A DNA stretch of 25,081 bases from an uncultured Alistipes sp. Its GTDB lineage: Bacteria; Bacteroidota; Bacteroidia; Bacteroidales; Rikenellaceae. The translations under genes and the position numbers were made by a program. Location of the stretch: assembly GCA_937899895.1 (NCBI GenBank), contig CALBQR010000056.1:1-25081 (forward strand), given 5' to 3'. Positions 15,570 to 22,787 of the stretch are shown here, one piece after another; the stretch's first letter is position 1; every line of letters begins with the position of its first letter. The notes under the pieces are model-generated. The model was not told the DNA's origin and searched no databases. It saw only the letters and a program-made list of their open reading frames with translations.

Positions 15570-16334
15570 TTAATGCATCTTCAATTCGAAATCATCGGCA
15601 TCGCGCTCAACGGGAAATTTCTCGCGAAACTCATTTAATGCCGCGCAGTCAATCTCTATACTCAACACAGATTCAGTAGCCTCTGCGCGAGCCATTGCTC
15701 GACCGCGAAAATCATAGACGACCGATCCTCCGCTATATTTAGTCGTTGGGTCGCTGCCAATGCGATTCACCCCAATCGAATATGCCACATTCTCGATAGA
15801 TCTGGCTCGAAGTAGCGTATCCCAAACTTCGGCGCGTGCCGCGGGCCACGAGGCGGCGCAGATTATTACATCGTAATCGCCGCGATTGCGCAGCCAAACG
15901 GGAAAACGCAGATCGTAACACGTTGCCAAAAGCCACCTTACACCTCGCCACTCGACAACTTTTCGCTCCTTGCCTGCGCAATATCGGTCGCCTTCGCCGC
16001 CAATCGAGAACAGATGTCGTTTGTCATAAACGGTTATCTCGGTCGGCGTAACGAATAGATGTCTGTTGCGAAATTTCGTATCGCGTTCAACGATCAGGGT
16101 GCCGCTAATGGCGCAGTTGAATTTTTGCGCCAAAGTTCTCATCCACGCAACAATACTCTCTTCCTGCCGTGCAGACTCCGAAGGGTCAGACGCAAATCCC
16201 GTTGCGAATGTTTCGGGTAGTACATAAAGATCGCTTGCAGGCGCGGAGTCGAACAATCTGTCAATCGAGCGAAGGTTGTTTTCGACCGACTCCCACGCTA
16301 TATCTGGCTGAATAAGCGATACTTTTACGGACAT
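15570..16334 (-). CDS. Nitrilase-superfamily amidohydrolase (omega-amidase-like)
   Basis: 254-aa carbon-nitrogen hydrolase with the Glu-Lys-Cys triad visible as E41 (LPETF), K105 (YDKRHLF) and C139 (ATCYDLRFPVW). The FSIGGEGDRYCAG and LRFPVWLRN segments resemble the YafV/NIT2 group. Those enzymes hydrolyse alpha-ketoglutaramate or related omega-amides to clear damaged metabolites. It is the promoter-proximal gene of the minus-strand operon, starting 31 bases after a TATATTTG box, and is divergent from the S1-domain gene. The full domain is present at normal length. Confidence 0.9.
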   Translation of the reverse strand: MSVKVSLIQPDIAWESVENNLRSIDRLFDSAPASDLYVLPETFATGFASDPSESARQEESIVAWMRTLAQKFNCAISGTLIVERDTKFRNRHLFVTPTEITVYDKRHLFSIGGEGDRYCAGKERKVVEWRGVRWLLATCYDLRFPVWLRNRGDYDVIICAASWPAARAEVWDTLLRARSIENVAYSIGVNRIGSDPTTKYSGGSVVYDFRGRAMARAEATESVLSIEIDCAALNEFREKFPVERDADDFELKMH

Positions 16335-16363
16335 ATACTCTTAAAGGTGAAACTTCTTTATCA

Positions 16364-16371
16364 CAAATATA
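16364..16371 (-). promoter_or_regulatory. -7 element of the nitrilase-TauE-PhnP-SDR operon
   Basis: On the minus strand the sequence reads TATATTTG, a perfect TAnnTTTG box about 30 bases before the start at 16334. No good TTTG is found 19 bases upstream. Confidence 0.6.
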
Positions 16372-16392
16372 CAAAAAATCCTCGAAATAAGT

Positions 16393-16400
16393 TATCTTTG
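16393..16400 (+). promoter_or_regulatory. -7 element of the cvfB-like gene; decides the start codon
   Basis: TATCTTTG, a perfect TAnnTTTG. Transcription would begin near 16405-16408. The ATG at 16405 is therefore at or before the transcript start, and the ATG at 16444 is the better start. Confidence 0.6.
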
Positions 16401-16443
16401 TACGATGAAATCGACCCAATGCGGTCAATTTAATGATACAGAT

Positions 16444-17277
16444 ATGATAAAACCCGGTCGCTATCAAACACTCACCGTGAGCCGTATTTCCGACTACGGA
16501 CTCTATCTTACCGACGGCGAGGAGAATGAAGTTCTGCTCCCTAATCGCTATGTCTCGCTCTCGGATAAGGAGGGAGATGAGAAGTATGTATTTGTATATC
16601 ACGACTCTGAGGATCGTTTGGTTGCAACAACCGAGACCCCTTTGGCTACGGTTGGTCAGGCTGCTTGCTTGCAGGTGGTTGATAAGACGCTGCACGGAGC
16701 TTTCCTCGATTGGGGCTTGCAGGGCAAGGATCTCTTCCTCCCTAACCGCAATCAGCAGGGTGGTGTGATGGTTGGACATAAATATATCGTCTATGTCTAT
16801 GAGGACAATATCACTTCGCGCTCGGTAGCGACGATGCGCACCAAGACCTATATTAATAATGATACGATTACGGTCTCACCGCGTCAGAAGGTTGAGATCC
16901 TGATCGCTTCGGAGTCGCCGATTGGCTATCGCGTGATTGTGAATGATCGCCATTGGGGTATGATCTACAAGAATCAGCTGTTTCGTTCTGTACGTATTGG
17001 CGAGCGAACAGAGGCATATGTCAGCCGCATTACGCCCGATGCACGTATTGATTTGAGCTTGCAACAGCAGGGTTTGGAGCAGGTGCGTGATTCGGCTGAT
17101 GAGTTGGTGGCACTGCTGCGCAATAACGATGGCGAACTGCCCGTGAATGATGATACTGCGCCTGAACGAGTTCACGAAGTAACGGGAATGAGCAAAAAGA
17201 TGTTCAAGCGTTCGCTGGGTATGCTGCTCAAAAGCGGTCGCGTTGAGATTACTGATAACGGCATTAAACTCAAATAG
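16444..17277 (+). CDS. CvfB-like S1 RNA-binding protein
   Basis: 277-aa cytoplasmic protein with S1-type OB folds and a C-terminal winged helix, the architecture of CvfB (YitL). It begins MIKPGRYQTLTVSRISDYGLYL (first S1-like module) and continues with LLPNRYVSLSDKEGDEKYVFVYHDSED. A second S1 module (ATVGQAACLQVVDKTLHGAFLDWG) and a third (SPIGYRVIVNDRHWGMIYKNQLF to ARIDLSLQQQG) follow. The winged helix at about 235-277 is VHEVTGMSKKMFKRSLGMLLKSGRVEITDNGI. The family binds RNA and affects virulence and gene expression in firmicutes; its role in Bacteroidetes is unknown. I reject the 13-residue longer form starting at 16405. The methyltransferase follows after two bases. Confidence 0.88.
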   Translation: MIKPGRYQTLTVSRISDYGLYLTDGEENEVLLPNRYVSLSDKEGDEKYVFVYHDSEDRLVATTETPLATVGQAACLQVVDKTLHGAFLDWGLQGKDLFLPNRNQQGGVMVGHKYIVYVYEDNITSRSVATMRTKTYINNDTITVSPRQKVEILIASESPIGYRVIVNDRHWGMIYKNQLFRSVRIGERTEAYVSRITPDARIDLSLQQQGLEQVRDSADELVALLRNNDGELPVNDDTAPERVHEVTGMSKKMFKRSLGMLLKSGRVEITDNGIKLK

Positions 17278-17279
17278 TT

Positions 17280-18059
17280 ATGTCATCGAAACTGCAAACT
17301 GCCGAGCGTGTGTCGCACGCCGATAAATCGGATAATTATGTCTTTCAGCGTTCGCTGCTGGCCTATCATCGTGCGGCGGAGTTGGTTAGTGGTACGGTGC
17401 TCGAAATTGGCACGGGTAGCGGCTACGGAATCGACGTGATTGCGCCGTCGGCAACACGATTTATGACCATCGACAAGTTCGAGACCAAGATAGATACCTC
17501 GAATCTTGACAATGTCGAGTTTCAGCAGATGACCGTGCCGCCGATCAATTTTCCGACCAATAGTTTCGATTATGTGATCTCGTTTCAGGTGATCGAGCAC
17601 ATTAAGGACGATGTCGATTTCGTGGCGGAGGTCTATCGTGTTTTGAAACCTAACGGTGTGTTTATCGTTTCGACACCCAATGCTGCGATGTCGCTGACGC
17701 GCAATCCGTGGCACGTGCGCGAGTATCAGATTGATGAGTTTGATCGCCTGATGGGTAACTATTTCGCTGATATTGAGCGTTGTGGCGTGTTTGGCAATGA
17801 GAAGGTGATGAAATATTACGAGAAGAATCGTGCCAGCGTGCGCCGCATAGCGAAACTCGATTTCCTCGATCTGCAACACCGCCTGCCGCGTTGGATGTTG
17901 AAGATTCCGTATGATATTCTGAATCGCCTGAACCGCCGTTTCCTATTGGTGCGCAACCGCAAACTGACGACCGATATCGCGATGGACGACTACCGCATCG
18001 CCCCCGTCGCCGACGGTTGTTTCGACCTCTACTACATCGCCCGAAAGGTGGAGGAGTAA
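17280..18059 (+). CDS. Class I SAM-dependent methyltransferase
   Basis: 259 aa. The SAM-binding motif I is VLEIGTGSGYGIDVI (about residues 40-54), the acidic end of strand 2 is TIDKFE, motif IV is FDYVISFQVIEHIKDD, and the post-motif is VLKPNGVFIVSTPN. It belongs to the Methyltransf_11/25 group with the usual seven-stranded fold. The C-terminal 90 residues (from RRIAKLDFLDLQHRLPRWML) are basic and may contact a lipid or polymeric substrate, which I cannot identify. The start is two bases after the cvfB-like stop, so the two genes are translationally linked. A strong terminator follows. Confidence 0.9.
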   Translation: MSSKLQTAERVSHADKSDNYVFQRSLLAYHRAAELVSGTVLEIGTGSGYGIDVIAPSATRFMTIDKFETKIDTSNLDNVEFQQMTVPPINFPTNSFDYVISFQVIEHIKDDVDFVAEVYRVLKPNGVFIVSTPNAAMSLTRNPWHVREYQIDEFDRLMGNYFADIERCGVFGNEKVMKYYEKNRASVRRIAKLDFLDLQHRLPRWMLKIPYDILNRLNRRFLLVRNRKLTTDIAMDDYRIAPVADGCFDLYYIARKVEE

Positions 18060-18078
18060 ATCGCTCTTTATGAAATAA

Positions 18079-18118
18079 AAATGCGCAACCTACAACAGGT
18101 CGCGCATTTCTTTTTTTT
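18079..18118. terminator. Bidirectional terminator between methyltransferase gene and folD
   Basis: AAATGCGC (18079-18086) pairs with GCGCATTT (18102-18109). After one A/C mismatch the stem extends by ACCT (18088-18091) with AGGT (18097-18100) around an ACAAC loop. A run of Ts follows and a run of As precedes, so it can act in both directions. Confidence 0.85.
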
Positions 18119-18133
18119 ATGCTTTTAGGGAAC

Positions 18134-19009
18134 CTATCCGTAGATCTCCTTCTTGGCAGCTTTCAGCGTGTTGCGCATAAGCGAGATGATGGTCATCGGG
18201 CCGACGCCACCCGGAACGGGGGTGATGTAGGCGCATTTGGGGGCAACCTCGTCGTACTTCACATCGCCCAACAACTTCCAACCGCTCTTGGTTTTGTCGC
18301 TCGGAACGCGGGTAATACCTACGTCGATAACCGTCGCCCCTTCCTTAACCATATCGGCTGTAACGAACTCGGCCTTGCCAAGTGCTGCGATCACGATATC
18401 AGCCTCTGCTACAACCTCTTTCAGATTCGGGGTGCGGCTATGGCAGAGCGTTACGGTGCAGTCCCAACCCTTCTGTGAGAGCAGGTTTGCGATGGGACGG
18501 CCAACGATGTTGCTACGACCAATCACAGCGCAGCTACGGCCTGCGGTCGGCACGTTGTAATATTTGAGCAACGACAGGATTCCGTCGGGCGTTGCGGGCA
18601 GATAGGAGGGCAGTCCCGAAATCATACGGCCGGTATTGACGGGGTGGAAGCCATCGACATCCTTGCGAGGATCGATTGCCTCGATTACCTTCTGCTCCGA
18701 GATGTGGCGGGGCAGGGGCAGCTGCACAATGAAGCCATCAACCTTCGGATCGCAATTCAGCTCGTCGATACGCGCGAGCAGCTCCTCCTCGGTAGTCTCT
18801 TCGGGCATACGCAGTACGGTCGAAGTGAAACCGCACTCGTGGCAGCACTTCTCCTTGTGTGCTACGTATGTCTGGCTTGCGCCATCGTTACCTACCAAAA
18901 TTGCAACCAAATGGGGTGCGGGTTTGCCTTCGGCCACCATAGCCGCAACTTCGGTTGCAATCTCACGGCGCATTGCCGCAGCAACCTCTTTACCATCGAT
19001 AATAGTCAT
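18134..19009 (-). CDS. folD: Bifunctional methylenetetrahydrofolate dehydrogenase/cyclohydrolase
   Basis: Interconverts 5,10-methylene-, 5,10-methenyl- and 10-formyl-tetrahydrofolate using NADP+, supplying one-carbon units for purines and formyl-Met. The 291 aa have the catalytic Tyr48 and Lys52 in the SQTYVAHKEK block, the folate-site VQLPLP, and DVDGFHPVN. The Rossmann motif is AVIGRSNIVGRPIANLL, and the C-terminal signature is TPVPGGVGPMT. All are intact. It lies 23 bases downstream of the DUF5106 lipoprotein gene on the same strand and likely shares its promoter, since no separate promoter is visible in the gap. Confidence 0.96.
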   Translation of the reverse strand: MTIIDGKEVAAAMRREIATEVAAMVAEGKPAPHLVAILVGNDGASQTYVAHKEKCCHECGFTSTVLRMPEETTEEELLARIDELNCDPKVDGFIVQLPLPRHISEQKVIEAIDPRKDVDGFHPVNTGRMISGLPSYLPATPDGILSLLKYYNVPTAGRSCAVIGRSNIVGRPIANLLSQKGWDCTVTLCHSRTPNLKEVVAEADIVIAALGKAEFVTADMVKEGATVIDVGITRVPSDKTKSGWKLLGDVKYDEVAPKCAYITPVPGGVGPMTIISLMRNTLKAAKKEIYG

Positions 19010-19032
19010 AGTCTTATTTAAGTTTTTTGAGT

Positions 19033-19983
19033 TTATTGTTTGCTCTGTTCGGCATAGTAAATTGCCTCCTCAATCTGAGGAACAAGGTTGCAATCCTTCA
19101 ACATCACACGCTTCTCGCTATCAAGTAGATAGAGCGACGGGATGGCTTTCAGATCATACAACTCCTCGTCGCGCATACGTAATTTTCTGTCGTAGCTGTT
19201 GATCCACGATGAGGGAATATTGTGGCGATAGTTTAACCAAGCTGTGATATCTTCGTCGGGATAGATCGCCAACACCTTCATCACACCGCGCTCGATCATC
19301 TCGCTCAACATCGGCGAGGCTCCAATCTGCTCGCGTATAGCTTTGCAGGCGGGGCAGTCGGGATTGTTGATGAAAATCAACAGATAGTCCGCCTCGATGG
19401 CATACATACGACCCGTGCGACCATCGTGTAATGTATATACAAAGTCGTTAGCCTTCTCTCCAATGCGATTTTTCATTGCCATATTAAGCAACTCCTGCGG
19501 GCGAATCTTCTCTGCTTCGTCGAGTAGGGGAGAGGCAATCATCACTTCGAGTGTCGGGATCAGCAGCTCATCATTGCGGAAAGGCGAATTGGGGTCATAG
19601 AGATATTTGTCATTCAGCGAATTGAAATAGTCAAATACCACCGAATCGGCTTCGGCGCGATGTGTCATATCTGCAATTGCGGCTTTGGCAACCGATGGCT
19701 CGACGTATCTCAAAATGTCGATAAAGTTCGCATAAGCCTGCTCGGTGATGTCAGGTTTGTTGCAATATGTCGTATCGCTGAAATCGAAACGATCCCAGAA
19801 ATGTTCCGCCAGATATTTAGCACGATCCTCGACAGGTACCATTTCGGGCACCGAGATAGATGGGAACGATATTTCAACAGTGGATTGCTCGGCTTGTTCG
19901 ACCGATGAACTCTTCTTGCTCTTTTGACCGCAGGCGGTCAGTAATGCAAGCGCAATGAGAGTCGCTATTTTAAGTGTTTTCAT
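19033..19983 (-). CDS. DUF5106/thioredoxin-like lipoprotein
   Basis: 316-aa envelope protein. The lipobox LLTAC puts the anchored Cys at residue 18, followed by a Ser/Lys/Glu-rich linker. An N-terminal helical DUF5106-type domain (about 55-175, with RAKYLAEHFWDRFDFSD, KAAIADMTHRAEAD and DPNSPFRNDELLIPTLEVMI) leads into a C-terminal thioredoxin-like domain. That domain contains FINNPDCPACKAI with C210 and C213 (C-P-A-C), and the cis-Pro-type loop LKAIPSLYLLD. The CPAC pair suggests a disulfide reductase or exchange role in the periplasm. Such fused proteins are frequent in Bacteroidales and lack an assigned substrate. It has a perfect consensus promoter with an inverted repeat in the spacer. 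Confidence 0.88.
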   Translation of the reverse strand: MKTLKIATLIALALLTACGQKSKKSSSVEQAEQSTVEISFPSISVPEMVPVEDRAKYLAEHFWDRFDFSDTTYCNKPDITEQAYANFIDILRYVEPSVAKAAIADMTHRAEADSVVFDYFNSLNDKYLYDPNSPFRNDELLIPTLEVMIASPLLDEAEKIRPQELLNMAMKNRIGEKANDFVYTLHDGRTGRMYAIEADYLLIFINNPDCPACKAIREQIGASPMLSEMIERGVMKVLAIYPDEDITAWLNYRHNIPSSWINSYDRKLRMRDEELYDLKAIPSLYLLDSEKRVMLKDCNLVPQIEEAIYYAEQSKQ

Positions 19984-20005
19984 ATACCTTATTATTATAA
20001 TAGTG

Positions 20006-20036
20006 CAAATGTACGATTTTAGCGCGTAAAATCAAA
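20006..20036 (-). promoter_or_regulatory. Promoter of the DUF5106 lipoprotein-folD unit, with inverted repeat in the spacer
   Basis: On the minus strand TTTG (20033-20036), 19 bases, TACATTTG (20006-20013): a perfect consensus. The spacer is mostly an inverted repeat, GATTTTA and TAAAATC around GCGCG (20015-20033), a possible operator. Confidence 0.82.
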
Positions 20037-20107
20037 CTCCGCATAGCGTATAAGTTCTGCTTATGCTTATATAAAATAATATGATTGCAGATTTATTGCT
20101 ATTTGCC

Positions 20108-20138
20108 ATTGTAAAATAGCGAAAAAAGTTTATTTTTG
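20108..20138 (+). promoter_or_regulatory. Rubrerythrin promoter
   Basis: ATTG (20108-20111), 19 bases, TATTTTTG (20131-20138): perfect -7, one mismatch at -33. It leaves a leader of about 45 bases before the start at 20189. Confidence 0.72.
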
Positions 20139-20188
20139 TACTCGGAAAAGCAAACAAATCAAATTACACACATAAAACTATTACGACT

Positions 20189-20737
20189 ATGAAAAAATGG
20201 AAATGTACCGTATGTGGTTATATTCACGAGGGCGATTCGGCTCCCGATAAGTGTCCTCTTTGCAAGGTTGGTGCAGATAAGTTTGTCGAGGTTGTAGAGC
20301 AGGAAGGCGATCTTCAATTCGTTGATGAGCACGTTATCGGCGTTGCCAAGGGCGTTGATGAGGAGGTGCTTCAAGGCTTGAAGGATCACTTTATGGGTGA
20401 GTGCACCGAGGTAGGTATGTATCTTGCAATGAGCCGCCAGGCTGATCGTGAGGGTTATCCCGAAATTGCAGAGGCTTTCAAGCGTTACGCTTGGGAGGAG
20501 GCAGAGCACGCAGCAAAGTTCGCAGAACTGTTGGGTGAGGTTGTATGGGATACCAAGACCAACGTTTATAAGCGTATGATGGCAGAGCAGGGTGCTTGCG
20601 AGGACAAGAAGCGCATTGCAACTCGCGCAAAGCAGCTCAATCTGGACGCAATCCACGACACCGTACACGAGATGTGTAAGGACGAGGCTCGCCACGGCAA
20701 GGGCTTCGAGGGCTTGTACAAGCGTTACTTCAAATAG
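20189..20737 (+). CDS. Reverse rubrerythrin (N-terminal rubredoxin)
   Basis: 182-aa non-haem iron protein that reduces hydrogen peroxide (and possibly O2), protecting an anaerobe. The rubredoxin iron site comes first, with KCTVCG (C6, C9) and KCPLC (C22, C25), and the ferritin-like four-helix domain follows. This is opposite to classical rubrerythrin, which has rubredoxin at the C-terminus. Di-iron ligands are visible: GECTEVGMYL, the EEAEH of helix 2, and KDEARHGKGFEGL with the second E-x-x-H. The domain order matches the clostridial reverse rubrerythrin. It stands alone with its own promoter and terminator and is divergent from the thioredoxin-like lipoprotein, so the two promoters share about 200 bases and could answer to the same oxidative signal (inference). 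Confidence 0.93.
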   Translation: MKKWKCTVCGYIHEGDSAPDKCPLCKVGADKFVEVVEQEGDLQFVDEHVIGVAKGVDEEVLQGLKDHFMGECTEVGMYLAMSRQADREGYPEIAEAFKRYAWEEAEHAAKFAELLGEVVWDTKTNVYKRMMAEQGACEDKKRIATRAKQLNLDAIHDTVHEMCKDEARHGKGFEGLYKRYFK

Positions 20738-20760
20738 TGGGGTAGGCCACTCAAATTCAA

Positions 20761-20793
20761 TCTCCCGAATCTTTTAGGTTTGGGAGGTTTTTT
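20761..20793 (+). terminator. Rubrerythrin terminator
   Basis: CTCCC (20762-20766) pairs with GGGAG (20782-20786), extended inward by G-T, A-T and A-T pairs, and is followed by six Ts. Confidence 0.8.
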
Positions 20794-21264
20794 ATTGTGT
20801 GAGTGGTTATTTGTGCCGATAAAATATTTCTCTTTAATTAGAGGGGGGAATTCCGTAAGTGTGCAGAAAATGCAGATTTATTCAAGTAGATTATGTTAAA
20901 TATATTCTGCGCGAATTTTTAGGTAGAGAGATTAATACAAAGCCCCTATGGGATGATGATAGGGGAATCCTTACGAGCATAAGTTTAATTGCAGAACATT
21001 GTTATAGTCTCCTTTTGTATTCTTTCTTTTCCGCGACTTCAATAACTTTCAGAATATTTACAATCGAATGGATGACAGAGGATCGCAAACAACAGACTTT
21101 GAAAATAATGGAGATATCGGCTCGCCAGAATCAGATGCGGATTACCTTAAAAAATATACACGGATAAGATATAATAATACTTTCTCACCTATTATTTAAC
21201 ATAATGTAAATATTATTCCAAACAAGAAAAATGTATGTGATGCGAAAATCTACTCTCAAATGTT
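20794..21264. other. AT-rich region without a supported gene
   Basis: About 470 bases. One frame is open on the plus strand from 20859 to 21167 (102 codons from an ATG next to no recognisable promoter). Its translation has no domain I recognise, mixed codon use and a cysteine/aromatic-rich middle, so I do not call it a gene. A second frame ending near 21205 (MDDRGSQTTDFENNGDIGS from 21068) is equally unsupported. No terminator is seen for the regulator gene that ends at 21265. It may be decayed coding DNA. Confidence 0.5.
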
Positions 21265-21732
21265 CTAATTGCTACTAATATTGAAGGCCTCGAACGACTT
21301 GTCCGAATACAGAACGATTACACGTTCAATCGTTTTATTTACATTCTGATTATTGGCAAAAGGTAGTTCAGTCGGCGTTGTTCTTTTAGTCGAATTATTA
21401 TTGGCAACAGTCGAATCGTTGGAACTATTATTTTGACGATGTTCAGAACTGCCGGCCTGTATTGTCGAAGTTGATATTGGCGCGATAACCTGATTATCTT
21501 TCAACGCTGCCAACTCGTCGCTCTGACGATACATCTGGTCTGAATCGAGTAAGAGCCAGTCCGGATTTAACGTTGGGAATCGACGCAGGATCTTTACCAA
21601 AAAATCGAAGCTTGGTTTGTTGCGACCAGAAAGAATATGAGAAATACTTGATGGCTGAATTTCGAGTATTTCCGCCAATCGACTCGACGAGAGTTTCTCA
21701 TACTTCATTAATTTCAGTAGTTTTTCGCGCAT
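21265..21732 (-). CDS. Xre-family HTH transcriptional regulator
   Basis: 155-aa regulator. Residues 1-57 form a lambda-repressor-type helix-turn-helix: KLSSSRLAEILEIQPSSISH is the HTH proper, and LSGRNKPSFDFLVKILRRFPTLNPDWLL follows. Then comes a low-complexity Ser/Asn/Thr-rich linker (about 85-125), and the conserved-looking C-terminal patch NKTIERVIVLYSDKSFEAF. I recall this N-HTH/linker/C-patch layout from other Bacteroidetes regulators. Its -7 box lies inside an 11-bp perfect inverted repeat upstream of the start, suggesting autoregulation. The gene stands alone in an AT-rich, gene-poor segment. Confidence 0.88.
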   Translation of the reverse strand: MREKLLKLMKYEKLSSSRLAEILEIQPSSISHILSGRNKPSFDFLVKILRRFPTLNPDWLLLDSDQMYRQSDELAALKDNQVIAPISTSTIQAGSSEHRQNNSSNDSTVANNNSTKRTTPTELPFANNQNVNKTIERVIVLYSDKSFEAFNISSN

Positions 21733-21742
21733 AATGGTAATT

Positions 21743-21775
21743 TTTTACAAATATAAAACTTTTTTATTTGTAAAA
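21743..21775 (-). promoter_or_regulatory. Inverted-repeat operator over the Xre regulator's promoter
   Basis: TTTTACAAATA (21743-21753) and its exact complement TATTTGTAAAA (21765-21775) are separated by 11 bases, so the arm centres lie 22 bases apart. The minus-strand -7 box TATATTTG (21748-21755) lies within one arm and the spacer with the -33 side in the other. Binding here would block RNA polymerase. The autorepressor role is inferred. Confidence 0.72.
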
Positions 21776-22318
21776 CAAGCCAGATTACACTTTTGTAAAG
21801 AAGTCAATTGTTCAAAACTTTTTCACAATTGTAATTAGCCCAAATCTGCTCCTGTGCAATATGACTCCTAATATCGAGTATAGATTTAAGTACTGCTTGT
21901 AAATAGCTGATATTAAATGTTTTTATTGCAAATATTAGTTGTTTATTGATGTAGTTGTGGGATATGCCTCGCGTATGGTTGTAACGGTAATCCTTTTATT
22001 TATATATTCCGCGTAAATAACTGGTTTTTAGTGTACATATGGTTGTATATTTCAAATATTTACCTTCTCTGAATCGCGTTAGTTGAGTGCTTTGTTGACT
22101 TCTGTGGCTATTTGTATTAATTTTTACAAGGTGCAAATATTAACACTATGTCCCATTGTTACATATGTGTAAAATGAAATATTTACATCTTTACAAAAGT
22201 AATAAAGCCCTACTCTACTGTTGAAAAACAATCAAATTTTTATTCTTTATTTAGAGTTGATCGGTAAGGATTGTTGATAATTATGTCGATTCTTATATTA
22301 TGTTAAATATATAAATAA
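21776..22318. other. AT-rich intergenic region with scattered TTTACAAA-type motifs
   Basis: About 540 bases without an ORF of note on either strand. It holds ACTTTTGTAAAG (21789-21800) and its exact reverse complement CTTTACAAAAGT (22189-22200), two CAATTG palindromes 21 bases apart (21805 and 21826), and a TTTTTACAAGG variant at 22121. The arms resemble the operator at 21743-21775. I see no tRNA-like cloverleaf or mobile-element end. Confidence 0.5.
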
Positions 22319-22319
22319 G

Positions 22320-22343
22320 GGGTAGCCTTAAATATGGCTACCC
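22320..22343 (-). terminator. Terminator behind the HIT gene
   Basis: GGGTAGCC (22320-22327) pairs perfectly with GGCTACCC (22336-22343) over an 8-base loop. On the minus strand it is followed by a T-rich stretch, so it closes the relA-like/hypothetical/HIT unit. Confidence 0.8.
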
Positions 22344-22381
22344 TGCTAAACTATAATGAGTTACGTGCTATTTATCTGTCT

Positions 22382-22768
22382 CTAAAATTGCAATTCGGCT
22401 GCAATTTTTGTAAATTCTTCTGGCGTTAAATTGAGCTTTTCTTTACGGAAATCGACGTCAGATTCGGTGTTCATAGGGATTAAATGAATGTGAGCGTGTG
22501 GAACTTCGAGACCAAGAACCACCATTGCTACCTTTTTGCACTCTATTTTACATTTGATTTGCTCAGCTACCCTCTTTGCGAATACGATCATCTTCTCCAA
22601 AGTCTGATCTTCGAGGTCAAATAGGTAATCAACTTCTTGTTTGGGAACAACGAGGGTGTGTCCCTTCATAAGTGGGTTGATATCAAGAAATGCGTAAAAG
22701 TTTTCATCTTCTGCTACCTTGTAGCTCGGAATTTCTCCTGCGATTATACGTGAAAAAATTGTAGCCAT
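22382..22768 (-). CDS. HIT family nucleotide hydrolase
   Basis: 128-aa histidine-triad protein of the Hint branch, which cleaves AMP from phosphoramidates or other nucleotidyl conjugates. The triad is HAHIHLIP (H91, H93, H95), with H93 as the nucleophile. The N-terminal IFSRIIAGEIPSYKVAEDENFYAFLDINP and the KGHTLVVPK strand are standard. It is the last gene of a three-gene minus-strand unit, 19 bases behind the membrane-anchored protein, and ends at a hairpin. Substrate unknown, as for most of the branch. Confidence 0.94.
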   Translation of the reverse strand: MATIFSRIIAGEIPSYKVAEDENFYAFLDINPLMKGHTLVVPKQEVDYLFDLEDQTLEKMIVFAKRVAEQIKCKIECKKVAMVVLGLEVPHAHIHLIPMNTESDVDFRKEKLNLTPEEFTKIAAELQF

Positions 22769-22787
22769 AGCTTATTAATTTATTGTT

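Noticed and set aside
20041..20066. Dyad GCATA...TATGC between the divergent redox genes
   Set aside because: Only five paired bases at the ends and a poorly matched interior; likely chance.
20859..21167. Possible 102-aa gene on the plus strand after rubrerythrin
   Set aside because: No promoter box, no recognisable domain and irregular codon use. It could be decayed coding DNA but cannot be supported as a gene.
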